Positions 6,766-13,695 of a DNA stretch of 64,000 nt are shown here, piece after piece. The notes under the pieces are model-generated. The model saw nothing but the letters and a program-made list of their open reading frames with translations. It was not told where the DNA came from and did no database searches. This DNA comes from Candidatus Andeanibacterium colombiense (GTDB lineage: Bacteria > Pseudomonadota > Alphaproteobacteria > Sphingomonadales > Sphingomonadaceae). Made by a program: the position numbers and the translations under genes. The stretch is taken from assembly GCA_029202985.1 (NCBI GenBank), contig CP119316.1, positions 2,901,001 to 2,965,000 of the forward strand, in the 5' to 3' direction. The stretch's first letter is position 1, and every line of letters begins with the position of its first letter.

Positions 6766-8199
6766 CTAGTCGGTAAGCTCCCGCACATCCGTCAGCCGCC
6801 CGGTCACCGCCGCCGCCGCCGCCATCGCGGGCGACACCAGATGCGTGCGCGCGCCCGGGCCCTGGCGGCCGACGAAGTTGCGGTTGCTGGTCGAGGCGCT
6901 GCGCTCGCCCGGGGGGACCTTGTCGGGGTTCATGCCCAGGCAGGCCGAACAGCCCGGCTCGCGCCATTCGAGGCCGGCGTCGATGAAAACCCTGTCCAGC
7001 CCCTCTTCCTCGGCCTGCTTCTTGACCAGCCCGGAGCCGGGGACGACGATCGCCCATTTGATGTTGTCGGCCTTGCGGCGGCCCTTGAGCACCGCCGCGG
7101 CAGCGCGCAGATCCTCGATCCGGCTGTTGGTGCAGCTGCCGATGAAGATGTTCTGGACCTCGACCTCGGTCATCTTCTGGCCGGGCTCGAGCCCCATGTA
7201 GTCGAGGCTCGCCTGCGCGGCCTTCTGCTTCGACGGATCGGCGAAGCTTTCGGGCGCGGGCACCACGCCGCCGATCGCGACCACGTCTTCCGGGCTGGTG
7301 CCCCAGGTGACGGTCGGCTGCACGGTCGAAGCGTCGATCACCACGCTCTTGTCGAAGCTGGCGCCGGCATCGGTGCGCAGCGTCTTCCAATAGGCGACCG
7401 CCGCGTCCCATTCCGCGCCCTTGGGCGCGTATTCGCGCCCCTTCACATAGGCGAAGGTGGTTTCGTCCGGCGCGATCAGGCCGGCGCGGGCGCCGCCTTC
7501 GATCGACATGTTGCACACGGTCAGCCGGCTTTCGATGCTCATGTCCTCGAATGCCTGGCCGCGGAACTCGATCACATGGCCGGTGCCGCCGGCAGTGCCG
7601 ATCACGCCGATGATGTGGAGCACGAGGTCCTTGGCGGTGACGCCGGGGAGCAATTCGCCCTCGACCCGCACTTCCATCGTCTTCGACTGCTTGAGCAGCA
7701 GCGTCTGGGTCGCGAGCACATGCTCGACCTCGCTGGTGCCGATCCCGAAGGCCAGCGCGCCGAGGCCGCCGTGGCACGAGGTATGGCTGTCGCCGCAGAC
7801 GATCGTCGCGCCCGGGAGCGAGAACCCGGTCTCGGGGCCGACCACGTGGACGATGCCCTGGTTGATGTCGGTCGGGCCGATGTAGCGCACGCCGAAGGCC
7901 GGAGCGTTGAACTCCAGCGCGGCGAGCTGCTGCGCGCTTTCGGCGTCGGCGATCGGGATGCGCTTGCCGGCCGCGTCGAGGCGCGCGGTGGTCGGCAAAT
8001 TGTGATCGGGCACCGCCAGCGTCAAATCCGGCCGGCGCACCGGGCGCCCGGCGATGCGGAGCGCCTCGAAGGCCTGCGGGCTGGTCACCTCATGGACGAG
8101 GTGGCGGTCGATATAGAGGATGCTGGTGCCGTCTTCACGGCGCTCCACTTCGTGGGCGTCCCAGATCTTTTCGTAAAGGGTGCGGGGTCGGCTGGACAT
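6766..8199 (-). CDS. leuC: 3-isopropylmalate dehydratase, large subunit
   Basis: 477-aa aconitase-family subunit of isopropylmalate isomerase (leucine biosynthesis). The [4Fe-4S] cysteine ligands are present in FIGSCTNSRIED and GCSACLGMN, and the N-terminal signatures TLYEKIWDAHEV, YIDRHLVHEVTSPQAFE and GDSHTSCHGGLGALAFGIG are intact. The length fits the family. The gene is followed 78 bp later by the vapB reading frame and then by the rest of the minus-strand block that ends with leuD, so the two subunits may be on one long transcript despite the inserted genes. Confidence 0.97.
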   Translation of the reverse strand: MSSRPRTLYEKIWDAHEVERREDGTSILYIDRHLVHEVTSPQAFEALRIAGRPVRRPDLTLAVPDHNLPTTARLDAAGKRIPIADAESAQQLAALEFNAPAFGVRYIGPTDINQGIVHVVGPETGFSLPGATIVCGDSHTSCHGGLGALAFGIGTSEVEHVLATQTLLLKQSKTMEVRVEGELLPGVTAKDLVLHIIGVIGTAGGTGHVIEFRGQAFEDMSIESRLTVCNMSIEGGARAGLIAPDETTFAYVKGREYAPKGAEWDAAVAYWKTLRTDAGASFDKSVVIDASTVQPTVTWGTSPEDVVAIGGVVPAPESFADPSKQKAAQASLDYMGLEPGQKMTEVEVQNIFIGSCTNSRIEDLRAAAAVLKGRRKADNIKWAIVVPGSGLVKKQAEEEGLDRVFIDAGLEWREPGCSACLGMNPDKVPPGERSASTSNRNFVGRQGPGARTHLVSPAMAAAAAVTGRLTDVRELTD

Positions 8200-8262
8200 G
8201 GCGGGGAGCTAAGCCCGCCGACCCTGCATGACAAGGGAGGAAAACTTGCTTCGCCTCAAGCG

Positions 8263-8583
8263 TCAGATGCGATCTTGGGCGAGCTCCGCCTTCAGTTCGG
8301 CGATCTTCTGGCCGAGGCTGCGGGTTTCGATCTTGCTAAACCCGTCGATGCCGTACTGCGCATGCAGCTTTTCGAGCTGGTCGATCCGCTGGCCGAACTT
8401 CGCGGCGTCGCCCTTCGAAAGCGCGCCGCTGTCCTGCGCCTTGGTGATCCGCTGATCCAGCGTCGTGAGCTGCTGCATCAGTTCGGCGCCATCGGTGCCG
8501 GCGGCAAATACCGGCGCGGTCGGCACGGCGAGCAGGGTGGCGGTGGCGAGGACCGATGCGGTGGCAACGAGAAACTTGTTCAT
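8263..8583 (-). CDS. Exported coiled-coil protein, paralogue A
   Basis: 106-aa protein with a signal peptide (MNKFLVATASVLATATLLAV, then PTAPVFAA) and a mature part made of amphipathic helices (LMQQLTTLDQRITKAQDSG, KFGQRIDQLEKLHAQYGIDG, LGQKIAELKAELAQ). It is probably a soluble periplasmic helical protein. Its nearest visible relative is the next upstream gene at 8748-9101: both follow a pattern LDxRI...A...LS..(E/D)A..L...(I/V)D....L...Y...GF...E...L...I. The two also share an upstream motif. No catalytic residues are apparent and I do not recognise a named family; function unknown. Confidence 0.8.
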   Translation of the reverse strand: MNKFLVATASVLATATLLAVPTAPVFAAGTDGAELMQQLTTLDQRITKAQDSGALSKGDAAKFGQRIDQLEKLHAQYGIDGFSKIETRSLGQKIAELKAELAQDRI

Positions 8584-8667
8584 GGTGTAACTCCTGTGCC
8601 GGCAGAGGGGGTGGGGGACCGGCAAATCCTCAATGGCACGAATTTGTGCACTGCAGCGTACCGAGTT

Positions 8668-8692
8668 GCACCGAGTTGTATGGAAGTGTCGC
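8668..8692 (-). promoter_or_regulatory. Shared upstream motif, copy at paralogue A
   Basis: A 25-bp block 85-109 bp upstream of the gene starting at 8583 matches 21 of 25 positions of the block at 9198-9222 upstream of its paralogue. Read in gene direction it contains GCGACACTTC, then TACAACTCGGTGC. An extra copy of CAACTCGGT follows 10-11 bp on (8659-8670), a spacing typical of direct repeats bound by OmpR-type response regulators. The binding protein is unknown. Confidence 0.55.
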
Positions 8693-8747
8693 AAACGCCG
8701 AACGGGGCCGGCTTTCGCGCCGGCCCCGTCGGTTGGCTCAGAAGGAT

Positions 8748-9101
8748 TTAGTGGCGGCCGTGGCCCGGCCCGCGGCCATGATCGCCGATCTCCCGATCGA
8801 CCTGGCGCTGAACCGCATCGATCCGCTGGTCGAGCGTCCGCAGTTCGGCCCTGGTAAAGCCGTTCCGGGCATAGCGCGCCTGCAGCGCCTGGACCTGATC
8901 GACTTGGCGGCCAAGTTGCTGCGCTTCCTTGCGCGAGAGCTGATGCTGGCGTTCGGCCTGGTCGATCCTGCGATCGAGCTGGGTGATCTGCTGGCGGATG
9001 TTGCCGGCGCCGTTGAACGGGGCGGCGGTCGCCGGGACTGCAACGCCCAGCGCCAGCGAAGCAGCAAGGGCGGGGGCGATCAGCTTGGTGAAACGGTTCA
9101 T
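8748..9101 (-). CDS. Exported coiled-coil protein, paralogue B
   Basis: 117-aa exported protein: signal peptide MNRFTKLIAPALAASLALGV followed by AVPATAAP, then helical segments (IRQQITQLDRRIDQAERQHQ, LSRKEAQQLGRQVDQVQALQ, LRTLDQRIDAVQRQVDREI) and a Gly/His-rich end (GDHGRGPGHGRH) that might bind metal. It is paralogous to the product of 8263-8583, having the same alternation of LDxRI and Y..NGF..AE motifs, and lies in tandem with it on the same strand. An AAAGGAAG ribosome site precedes the ATG. Function unknown; the shared upstream motif suggests co-regulation. Confidence 0.8.
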   Translation of the reverse strand: MNRFTKLIAPALAASLALGVAVPATAAPFNGAGNIRQQITQLDRRIDQAERQHQLSRKEAQQLGRQVDQVQALQARYARNGFTRAELRTLDQRIDAVQRQVDREIGDHGRGPGHGRH

Positions 9102-9197
9102 GATAGTCTTCCTTTCCTCTGGTTTGCGGGTGTCTCCGCATGTGTTCATAAATAGAGGCTTCAAACTGAACCGCGTGAAAACCCGTGTCACGCCACC

Positions 9198-9222
9198 GCA
9201 CCGGATTGTAATGAAGTGTCGC
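9198..9222 (-). promoter_or_regulatory. Shared upstream motif, copy at paralogue B
   Basis: Located 97-121 bp upstream of the gene starting at 9101. In gene direction it reads GCGACACTTC, then TTACAATCCGGTGC, 21 of 25 bases identical to 8668-8692. Conservation in flanking DNA that otherwise differs suggests a regulator-binding site or conserved promoter core. Confidence 0.55.
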
Positions 9223-9277
9223 CCGATCGCAGGATGTCTGTCTTGAAAGGGTGGCATTGGCGGAGTAACTGACAAAA

Positions 9278-9679
9278 ATGTCAGCTAAGCCCCACAGCTT
9301 CCCGATCACGATCCTGCCCAGCGATATCGATTTCATGGGCCACGTGAACAATGCCCGCTATCTCGCCTGGGTGCAGGATGCGGTGCTGTCGCATTGGCGC
9401 AAGCTGGCGCCGGCGGAAACCGCGGCCTCGCGCCTGTGGGTCGCGCTCAAGCACGAGATCACCTATCGCAAGCCCGCCTTCCTCGACGACGATGTGATCG
9501 CCCGCACCGTGCTGGACCATGTCCAGGGAGCGCGCGCCTTCTACGATACGGTGATCGAGCGCGGCGGCGAAGTGCTGGCCGAGGTGAAGTCGTGCTGGTG
9601 CTGCGTCGATGCGGATACACTGCGTCCGGCGCGGATCGGCGAGGAATTGCGGCGGTTCTTTTTCCCTGACGGCGATTGA
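9278..9679 (+). CDS. Acyl-CoA thioesterase, 4HBT hotdog family
   Basis: 133-aa hotdog-fold protein. It carries the 4-hydroxybenzoyl-CoA thioesterase-like signature DIDFMGHVNNARYLAWVQDA with the catalytic Asp, followed by ITYRKPAFLDDDVIARTVLD and the final strands VLAEVKSCWCCVDADT. It probably hydrolyses a cytosolic acyl-CoA; the chain specificity is unknown. A GGAG ribosome site precedes the ATG. crtZ follows 18 bp later on the same strand, so the two may share a transcript. Confidence 0.9.
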   Translation: MSAKPHSFPITILPSDIDFMGHVNNARYLAWVQDAVLSHWRKLAPAETAASRLWVALKHEITYRKPAFLDDDVIARTVLDHVQGARAFYDTVIERGGEVLAEVKSCWCCVDADTLRPARIGEELRRFFFPDGD

Positions 9680-9697
9680 TCTATAGGCGAGGGCGCA

Positions 9698-10216
9698 ATG
9701 AACGTGCTTGTCCCCCTGTCTATCGTCCTTGCCGCCGCGGCGGCGATGGAATGGATCGCGTGGGCGAGCCACAAATACATCATGCACGGCTTCGGCTGGG
9801 CCTGGCACCGCGACCATCACGAGCCGCATGACAATCTGCTTGAGAAGAACGATCTGTTCGCGCTGGTCGGCGCGGCGATGAGCATCGCGATGTTCGCGGC
9901 CGGCAGCCCGCTGGTGCTGGGCGGCAAAGCCTGGTGGCCGGGCACCTGGATCGGGACCGGGATCCTCGTTTACGGGATCGTCTATACGCTGGTGCACGAC
10001 GGCCTCGTCCACCAGCGCTGGTTTCGCTACGTCCCGCGGGGCGGCTATCTCAAACGGCTGGTGCAGGCGCACCACCTCCACCACGCGACCGCCAGCAAGG
10101 AAGGCGGGGTCAGCTTCGGTTTCGTGATCGCCGGCGAACCCGCCGCGCTCAAGGCCGAGCTGAAGCGCCAGCGCGAGGCGGGGATCGCCGTGCTGCGGGA
10201 AGGTGCGGGCGCTTAG
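9698..10216 (+). CDS. crtZ: Beta-carotene 3-hydroxylase
   Basis: 172-aa membrane di-iron hydroxylase of the fatty-acid-hydroxylase superfamily. The histidine clusters are clear: HKYIMHGFGW, WHRDHHEPHD, VHDGLVHQRWFRY and HHLHHATASKEGG. CrtZ hydroxylates the beta-ionone rings to make zeaxanthin, as expected for a yellow- or orange-pigmented sphingomonad. Four hydrophobic spans surround the His boxes. It is the only carotenoid gene in the window. Its stop overlaps the convergent hypothetical gene by 4 bp. Confidence 0.95.
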   Translation: MNVLVPLSIVLAAAAAMEWIAWASHKYIMHGFGWAWHRDHHEPHDNLLEKNDLFALVGAAMSIAMFAAGSPLVLGGKAWWPGTWIGTGILVYGIVYTLVHDGLVHQRWFRYVPRGGYLKRLVQAHHLHHATASKEGGVSFGFVIAGEPAALKAELKRQREAGIAVLREGAGA

Positions 10217-10503
10217 GTCCGTTCGTCTCGCGCGCGCGAGGTAAAGCGCGTGGGCATCAACCAAGACAGCAGCGACTTGGTCCGGTTGGGCCGCAGATCG
10301 AGACCGCGCGAGCGGGCCGCGCGCTCGAGATCGCGCGCCAGCGAGCGCAGCTGGCGGTCGTTCAACGCCAGCTCGACCGAGTCGAATTCCTTGGCGTTGA
10401 ACGCCGCGACCGACTTCGCGACCTGAAGCGTAAGCAGGATTCCGTGGCCGGAGGTGGTGCGTTTCCAGCCCGCCAGCGCGCCGCGCGCGATCGTCGATTC
10501 CAT
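10213..10503 (-). CDS. Hypothetical protein, 96 aa, basic
   Basis: Start chosen at MESTIARG (10503), which trims an implausible Arg-rich leader. The product is mainly helical and basic (GILLTLQVAKSVAAFNAKEF, LALNDRQLRSLARDLERAAR, LDLRPNRTKSLLSWLMP). No signal peptide, membrane span or catalytic motif is seen. I do not recognise a family. It is convergent with crtZ with a 4-bp overlap. Confidence 0.6.
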   Translation of the reverse strand: MESTIARGALAGWKRTTSGHGILLTLQVAKSVAAFNAKEFDSVELALNDRQLRSLARDLERAARSRGLDLRPNRTKSLLSWLMPTRFTSRARDERT

Positions 10504-10522
10504 GATGCCCCTATCTTGCCTT

Positions 10523-10723
10523 CTATTTATCCGTCTCCTGCCGCCCGTTTTGCACCGCGCCAAGGAGATGGCAACCGCCGGCAGTCCCAAACCGGGACTC
10601 TTTCGACGGGAATCGGGGGCAGCTTTCGCCGAACAATTCGCGCTGAGCCGCCTCGCTTCCACGCAGCGACCGGCGCTGGCGAACGATCGCGGCGAGCAGC
10701 ACGGTTTTCAGCGAACCGCGCAT
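10523..10723 (-). CDS. Possible small ORF, 66 aa, uncertain
   Basis: An ATG-initiated frame (MRGSLKTVLLAAIVRQRRSL...) lies 39 bp downstream of sufE and upstream of the 96-aa hypothetical gene on the same strand. The composition is basic and low-information and no family is recognised. It may be a small gene of the local transcript or merely an open frame in GC-rich DNA. Confidence 0.25.
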   Translation of the reverse strand: MRGSLKTVLLAAIVRQRRSLRGSEAAQRELFGESCPRFPSKESRFGTAGGCHLLGAVQNGRQETDK

Positions 10724-10762
10724 GCCCCGCCCAAGCGCCGGCGGGACCGATGGGTCAAGCGC

Positions 10763-11176
10763 TTATTGGCCGGCGGCCGCGATCCGCGCCGCATGTTCCT
10801 GCACCAGCGCGATCATGTTCGGCACGCCCTGGGTGCGGTTCGAGCTGAGCTGGTTTCTGAGATCGAACGGCGCGAGCGCGGCGGTGATGTCCAGCGCCGC
10901 GACTTCCGCGGCCGGCCGGTCCTGCACCGCGCTCAGCACCAGCGCGACGATGCCCTTGGTGATCGCGGCATTGCTGTCGGCGAGGAAATGGAGCCGGCCG
11001 CCTTCACGCATCGGATAGACCCACACCGCCGCCGAGCAGCCGCGCACCAGCGTGGCGTCGGTCTTGAGCGCCTCGGGCATCGGCTCCAGCTCGCGGCCGA
11101 GCTCGATCAGCAGCCGATAGCGTTCGTCGCCTTCGAGGAATTCGTATTCTTCCTGGATGTCCTGGAGGGTTCGCAT
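10763..11176 (-). CDS. sufE: SufE sulfur-transfer protein
   Basis: 137-aa SufE-family protein, which accepts persulfide sulfur from a cysteine desulfurase (SufS) and passes it to the SufBCD scaffold for Fe-S assembly. The active-site cysteine is in LVRGCSAAVWVYP, and EYEFLEGDERYRLLIELGREL and RTQGVPNMIALVQEHA are typical. No other suf gene is nearby. The gene is preceded by about 360 nt of non-coding, structured DNA with a strong promoter (see 11200-11573), so it may have a long leader. Confidence 0.93.
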   Translation of the reverse strand: MRTLQDIQEEYEFLEGDERYRLLIELGRELEPMPEALKTDATLVRGCSAAVWVYPMREGGRLHFLADSNAAITKGIVALVLSAVQDRPAAEVAALDITAALAPFDLRNQLSSNRTQGVPNMIALVQEHAARIAAAGQ

Positions 11177-11199
11177 GGCGCGCGCCTAGACGAATAGAA

Positions 11200-11538
11200 G
11201 GGTTCACGGAAGGCACAGTTCATCGCCCGCCGGCGAACGCGGGCTAACGCCGGGGGAATGAGCGGACACGGGCAAGGCCGGTGCGACGCAGCGCCAGCGG
11301 GTGAGCTGGCAATAGCGCGGTTTTGATTGCGAACGGCGAGACAAGACTGGACGCTGTAAACTTGCTCGCTCGGCCCTTTCCCGACGGAGGAGGCAGGTTA
11401 GAGCTCGCAGGTGTGCAGCCCCCTTCTGACCCGTCAGGCGATACTGGCGCCACCGGCAGATAGCTTTCGCTATCCGGCCCGCGAGACACCGGCCTAATGC
11501 GGAAGCGTAGAGCGAAGCGCTTGGCTCCCGCACCCGAT
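11200..11538 (-). ncRNA. Putative structured RNA or long 5' leader of sufE
   Basis: About 340 nt between a near-consensus minus-strand promoter and sufE, with no credible ORF on either strand. Several strong stems are visible. In transcript direction the first pairs TGCGGGAGC with GCTTCCGCA (11502-11534). Further ones include GATAGC/GCTATC with a GAAA loop (11468-11483) and CGCCGGCG-type arms near 11230. It does not match RNase P, SRP, tmRNA or 6S signatures that I can recall, nor the core elements of common riboswitches. It could be an sRNA ending before sufE or an untranslated leader that controls it. Confidence 0.4.
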
Positions 11539-11544
11539 GGCGGC

Positions 11545-11573
11545 CATATAACCTAAATGGTTTGTTTTGTCAA
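11545..11573 (-). promoter_or_regulatory. Near-consensus sigma-70 promoter, minus strand
   Basis: TTGACA (11568-11573), a 17-bp spacer and TATATG (11545-11550), read on the minus strand, give predicted initiation near 11538. This is the strongest housekeeping-type promoter I saw in the window and lies in an AT-rich patch within GC-rich DNA. No start codon with a ribosome site follows until sufE. Confidence 0.65.
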
Positions 11574-11598
11574 GCCGAAACTGGCCCATCCCAAACCC

Positions 11599-11678
11599 GA
11601 GCCCCTGCGCAGGCAGGGGCCTCAGGCTGCGCGCACCAGCGCTGACACACGGCCTGAGGTCCCTGCCTGCGCAGGGAC
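11599..11678. repeat. Paired palindromic repeat (REP-like), copy 1
   Basis: Two inverted palindromes face each other: 11599-11626 and 11653-11678. Both are built on CCTGCGCAGG, and their outer parts (CCTCAGG/CCTGAGG) are mutually complementary. A closely related pair is at 40510-40586, and looser relatives occur at 28211-28286, 30794-30827, 37031-37102 and 42963-43023. All lie between genes. Confidence 0.75.
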
Positions 11679-11738
11679 ACAGGGATGCCGAAGCATCGCT
11701 CCTTTGCTCTCTCTCTTTGTGTCTCCGCATGAACCGGA

Positions 11739-11768
11739 AGAAGCGGGACCCCGGAACAAGTCCGGGTG
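11739..11768. repeat. Short palindrome in intergenic DNA downstream of the Psp operon
   Basis: A small perfect hairpin, CCCGGA-ACAAG-TCCGGG, lies within a stretch without genes at the 3' end of the minus-strand Psp operon. It could help end that transcript, but no T-tract follows in either direction. Similar hairpins are common between genes in related genomes. Confidence 0.45.
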
Positions 11769-11801
11769 ACTGTGCGTTCAATGTGGTGTCCGCCCTACAA
11801 A

Positions 11802-12035
11802 TCAGAGGTCCACCCCCGAGGCGATCGCTTCCAGTTTGCGGATGCGCTCCTTCAGATCGGCCAGCTCGATCCGCTGCATGCCCGAGCCGGCGCCGCCTTC
11901 GATCTCGTGGCGGCCGCGGTCGAGCTCGCGCTCCTTGAGCATCAGCCAGCCCTGCCAGCCGCGCAGCATCGTCATGGAAACGATCATCACTCCGAGCAGG
12001 CCGGCAATGGCGATCAGCACTTGTTCGCTCACCAT
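11802..12035 (-). CDS. PspB-like small membrane coiled-coil protein 6
   Basis: 77-aa last gene of the Psp operon. An N-terminal membrane span (QVLIAIAGLLGVMIVSMTML, residues 5-24) is followed by a charged helix (LMLKERELDRGRHEIE) and a final LADLKERIRKLEAIASG that matches the start of the motif shared by this gene family, though it ends before the VTD..Y part. It is the shortest and most divergent copy. The spacing of 24 bp to the previous gene supports co-transcription. Function is unknown beyond its probable place in the envelope stress response. Confidence 0.75.
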   Translation of the reverse strand: MVSEQVLIAIAGLLGVMIVSMTMLRGWQGWLMLKERELDRGRHEIEGGAGSGMQRIELADLKERIRKLEAIASGVDL

Positions 12036-12059
12036 GGAATTTCTCCCTGATGCGGCCGC

Positions 12060-12335
12060 TCAGCGGCCGCGCAAGCTCTCGATTTCGTCAGCGATCGCGC
12101 GCGATCCGCGCGCTTCCAGGCTGTTGGCGTCGGTGGTGATGCGTTCGAGCACCTTCACCCGTTCGCGCAGCTCCTCCACTTCCTTGCGCAGCGCCGCGTC
12201 GTCGCCGGGCGGCAGCTTGAACTGTCCGCCCATCGCGTCGGTGCCGATCCCGGCATGGGCGCGATAGCGGGCGCTGATGATTCCGCCGATCATCGCGAAG
12301 GCGGAAATAAGGACCATTGCCGTCCAGAAACCCAT
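12060..12335 (-). CDS. PspB-like small membrane coiled-coil protein 5
   Basis: 91 aa: membrane span at residues 4-22 (WTAMVLISAFAMIGGIISA), a linker with QFKLPPGDDAALR, then the coiled coil KEVEELRERVKVLERITTD (residues 51-69) and IADEIESLRGR. Relative to its siblings it carries an insertion (ANSLEARGSRA) between the TD and the IExLR elements. It lies 28 bp downstream of the preceding paralogue. The shared motif ties it to PspB, whose cytoplasmic coiled coil binds PspC and PspA in the enterobacterial system. Confidence 0.78.
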   Translation of the reverse strand: MGFWTAMVLISAFAMIGGIISARYRAHAGIGTDAMGGQFKLPPGDDAALRKEVEELRERVKVLERITTDANSLEARGSRAIADEIESLRGR

Positions 12336-12363
12336 CTGCTTCCTCCTATTCAGCCGTGGCGGA

Positions 12364-12696
12364 TCATATCGTCTTGTCGCGTTCCAGCCGCGGTTCGCGG
12401 TCCCGGAGCGCTTCGATCTCGCTGGCCAGATTGTAGCTCTTGTCGGTCACGATCCGCTCGAGCACCGCCAGCCGGTCTTCCGAGGCTTCGAGCCGGTCGG
12501 TCAGCCGTGCATTCTCCGCCTTGAGAGCGGAGACTTGCTCGCCATCGCCGCGGTTCTCCGCGTATTTTTCCCAGCGCCGCGTGCGGCGGCCGGGCATCGG
12601 CAGGCCGTGCTTGGCGTGGATCCATGTCTTCACCACGCCGCCGATGGTCGCCAGCGCGATGATTGCGAGAACGAATTCCGGGCCACCCCAATTCAT
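12364..12696 (-). CDS. PspB-like small membrane coiled-coil protein 4
   Basis: 110 aa from the ATG at 12696 (MNWGGPEFVLAII...); an earlier in-frame start would add an Arg-rich leader and overlap the previous gene. The single span covers residues 7-24. A long charged helix (VSALKAENARLTDRLEASED) leads into RLAVLERIVTDKSYNLASEI (residues 75-94) and EALRDREPRLERD. The C-terminal 35 residues align without gaps to paralogues 1-3. It is part of the same minus-strand operon. Confidence 0.8.
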   Translation of the reverse strand: MNWGGPEFVLAIIALATIGGVVKTWIHAKHGLPMPGRRTRRWEKYAENRGDGEQVSALKAENARLTDRLEASEDRLAVLERIVTDKSYNLASEIEALRDREPRLERDKTI

Positions 12697-12724
12697 CGTA
12701 GCAACTCCCTCAAATCCACTCGGT

Positions 12725-13084
12725 TCAGTTCTTTGCCGTGTCCGCGGGCGGCGGCGCGGCATCGCGCAGCCGTTCGATCTGGTGCGCGATGTCGAAACCC
12801 CGGTCGGTCACGATCCGTTCGACCACCGCCAGCCGGTCCTTCATCGCGCCCAGTTCGGCGCGCAGCCCGGCGTTTTCCTGGGTGATCAATTTAACCCGCT
12901 CCATCGCCTCGGTTGTCATCTCGGGCTTGAGCTTCTGGCCCCACATCCCTTCGAGCGGATAGCCGTTCTTGATCTTCATCCTGGTGTTGTGGACCGAGGC
13001 GAAGATCCCGCCCGCGCCCAGCGCGAAGCCGCCGGCCACTGCCAAGCCGATATAGGGCAGCAGAGTCGCGAAAGTTTCGTTCAT
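12725..13084 (-). CDS. PspB-like small membrane coiled-coil protein 1
   Basis: 119 aa, the longest copy. A glycine-rich membrane span (LLPYIGLAVAGGFALGAGGI, residues 8-27) is followed by a basic linker and a coiled coil (AMERVKLITQENAGLRAEL) ending in RLAVVERIVTDRGFDIAHQI (residues 84-103) and ERLRDA. Its start codon overlaps the stop of the neighbouring copy (ATGA at 13081-13084), so the two are translationally coupled. The extra 45 residues between membrane and coil might give a different reach from the membrane. Confidence 0.8.
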   Translation of the reverse strand: MNETFATLLPYIGLAVAGGFALGAGGIFASVHNTRMKIKNGYPLEGMWGQKLKPEMTTEAMERVKLITQENAGLRAELGAMKDRLAVVERIVTDRGFDIAHQIERLRDAAPPPADTAKN

Positions 13085-13368
13085 TGGTTTGCTTCCCTCT
13101 TGCTGCTGTCTTCGAGCAATTCGTCGATCCGGCGCGTGTCGCGCAATGCCTCGATCTGGCTGGCGACGTCGTAGCCCTTGTCGGTCACGATCCGCTCCAG
13201 CACCTGGACCCGCTCCTGCAGCAGCTCGACTTGTTCGGCGAGCTGCGCCGCATCGCCTTCGGCGGAACCGCCATGGACGCGCAGGTCCTTCTGGTGCCTG
13301 GTCCAGATGGCGAGCAGGGGGATGCAGAAGGCACCCGCAACCGCGATCAGGCCGATGAATTCACCCAC
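13081..13368 (-). CDS. PspB-like small membrane coiled-coil protein 2
   Basis: 95 aa: N-terminal span (FIGLIAVAGAFCIPLLAIWT, residues 4-23), short linker, then AEQVELLQERVQVLERIVTD (residues 44-63), KGYDVASQIEALRDTRR and an acidic tail. This architecture is that of E. coli PspB (one membrane span plus a cytoplasmic coiled coil with ERIQALESIL), but with a longer C-terminal helix carrying the VTD..Y..A..IE.LRD block that defines this family here. 15 bp separate it from the preceding gene. Confidence 0.8.
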   Translation of the reverse strand: MGEFIGLIAVAGAFCIPLLAIWTRHQKDLRVHGGSAEGDAAQLAEQVELLQERVQVLERIVTDKGYDVASQIEALRDTRRIDELLEDSSKREANQ

Positions 13369-13383
13369 GACGATATCCTCCCG

Positions 13384-13671
13384 TCAAACCCTGGTCTGCT
13401 CGCGCGGCATTTCGCCGGCCGGCACGCGCATATCCCGCAATGCCTCGATCTTGTGCGCGAGCTCGTAACCGCCGTCGGTGACGATCCGTTCGAGCACGCG
13501 GACGCGCTCCTCCAGCTCGCCGATGCGGTTCTCGCGCCGTAGATCGTTCGCGCCATTGTCGCCCAGCCCCGCTTCGATCCGCTTCTCCTCGAGCTTGGCC
13601 CGGGACCGCACCCAGACGATCCCGACGATCATCAGGAAAGGCGCGAAAGGTACGAACGAGAACATGTCCAT
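13384..13671 (-). CDS. PspB-like small membrane coiled-coil protein 3
   Basis: 95 aa: a proline-containing hydrophobic N-terminus (MFSFVPFAPFLMIVGIVWV, residues 3-21), charged region RSRAKLEEKRIEAG, then the coiled coil ENRIGELEERVRVLERIVTD (residues 47-66), GGYELAHKIEALRDMRV. It is the first of the six extra copies, 24 bp after pspC. The LEEKRIEAG segment just inside the membrane also occurs in many alphaproteobacterial PspB-like proteins known to me, supporting the assignment. Confidence 0.8.
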   Translation of the reverse strand: MDMFSFVPFAPFLMIVGIVWVRSRAKLEEKRIEAGLGDNGANDLRRENRIGELEERVRVLERIVTDGGYELAHKIEALRDMRVPAGEMPREQTRV

Positions 13672-13695
13672 TGTCTTTCCCCCAAACCGTGCCGC

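Noticed and set aside
11204..11533. 109-codon minus-strand frame upstream of sufE
   Set aside because: Arg/Cys-rich, low-complexity translation without ribosome site; lies within the structured RNA region.
11200..11545. Cobalamin-type riboswitch, RNase P RNA, SRP RNA or tmRNA upstream of sufE
   Set aside because: A GTCAGAAG..ACCTGC-like string recalls the B12 box, but the rest of the cobalamin core is missing; none of the conserved cores of the other RNAs is present. Kept only as an unidentified RNA.
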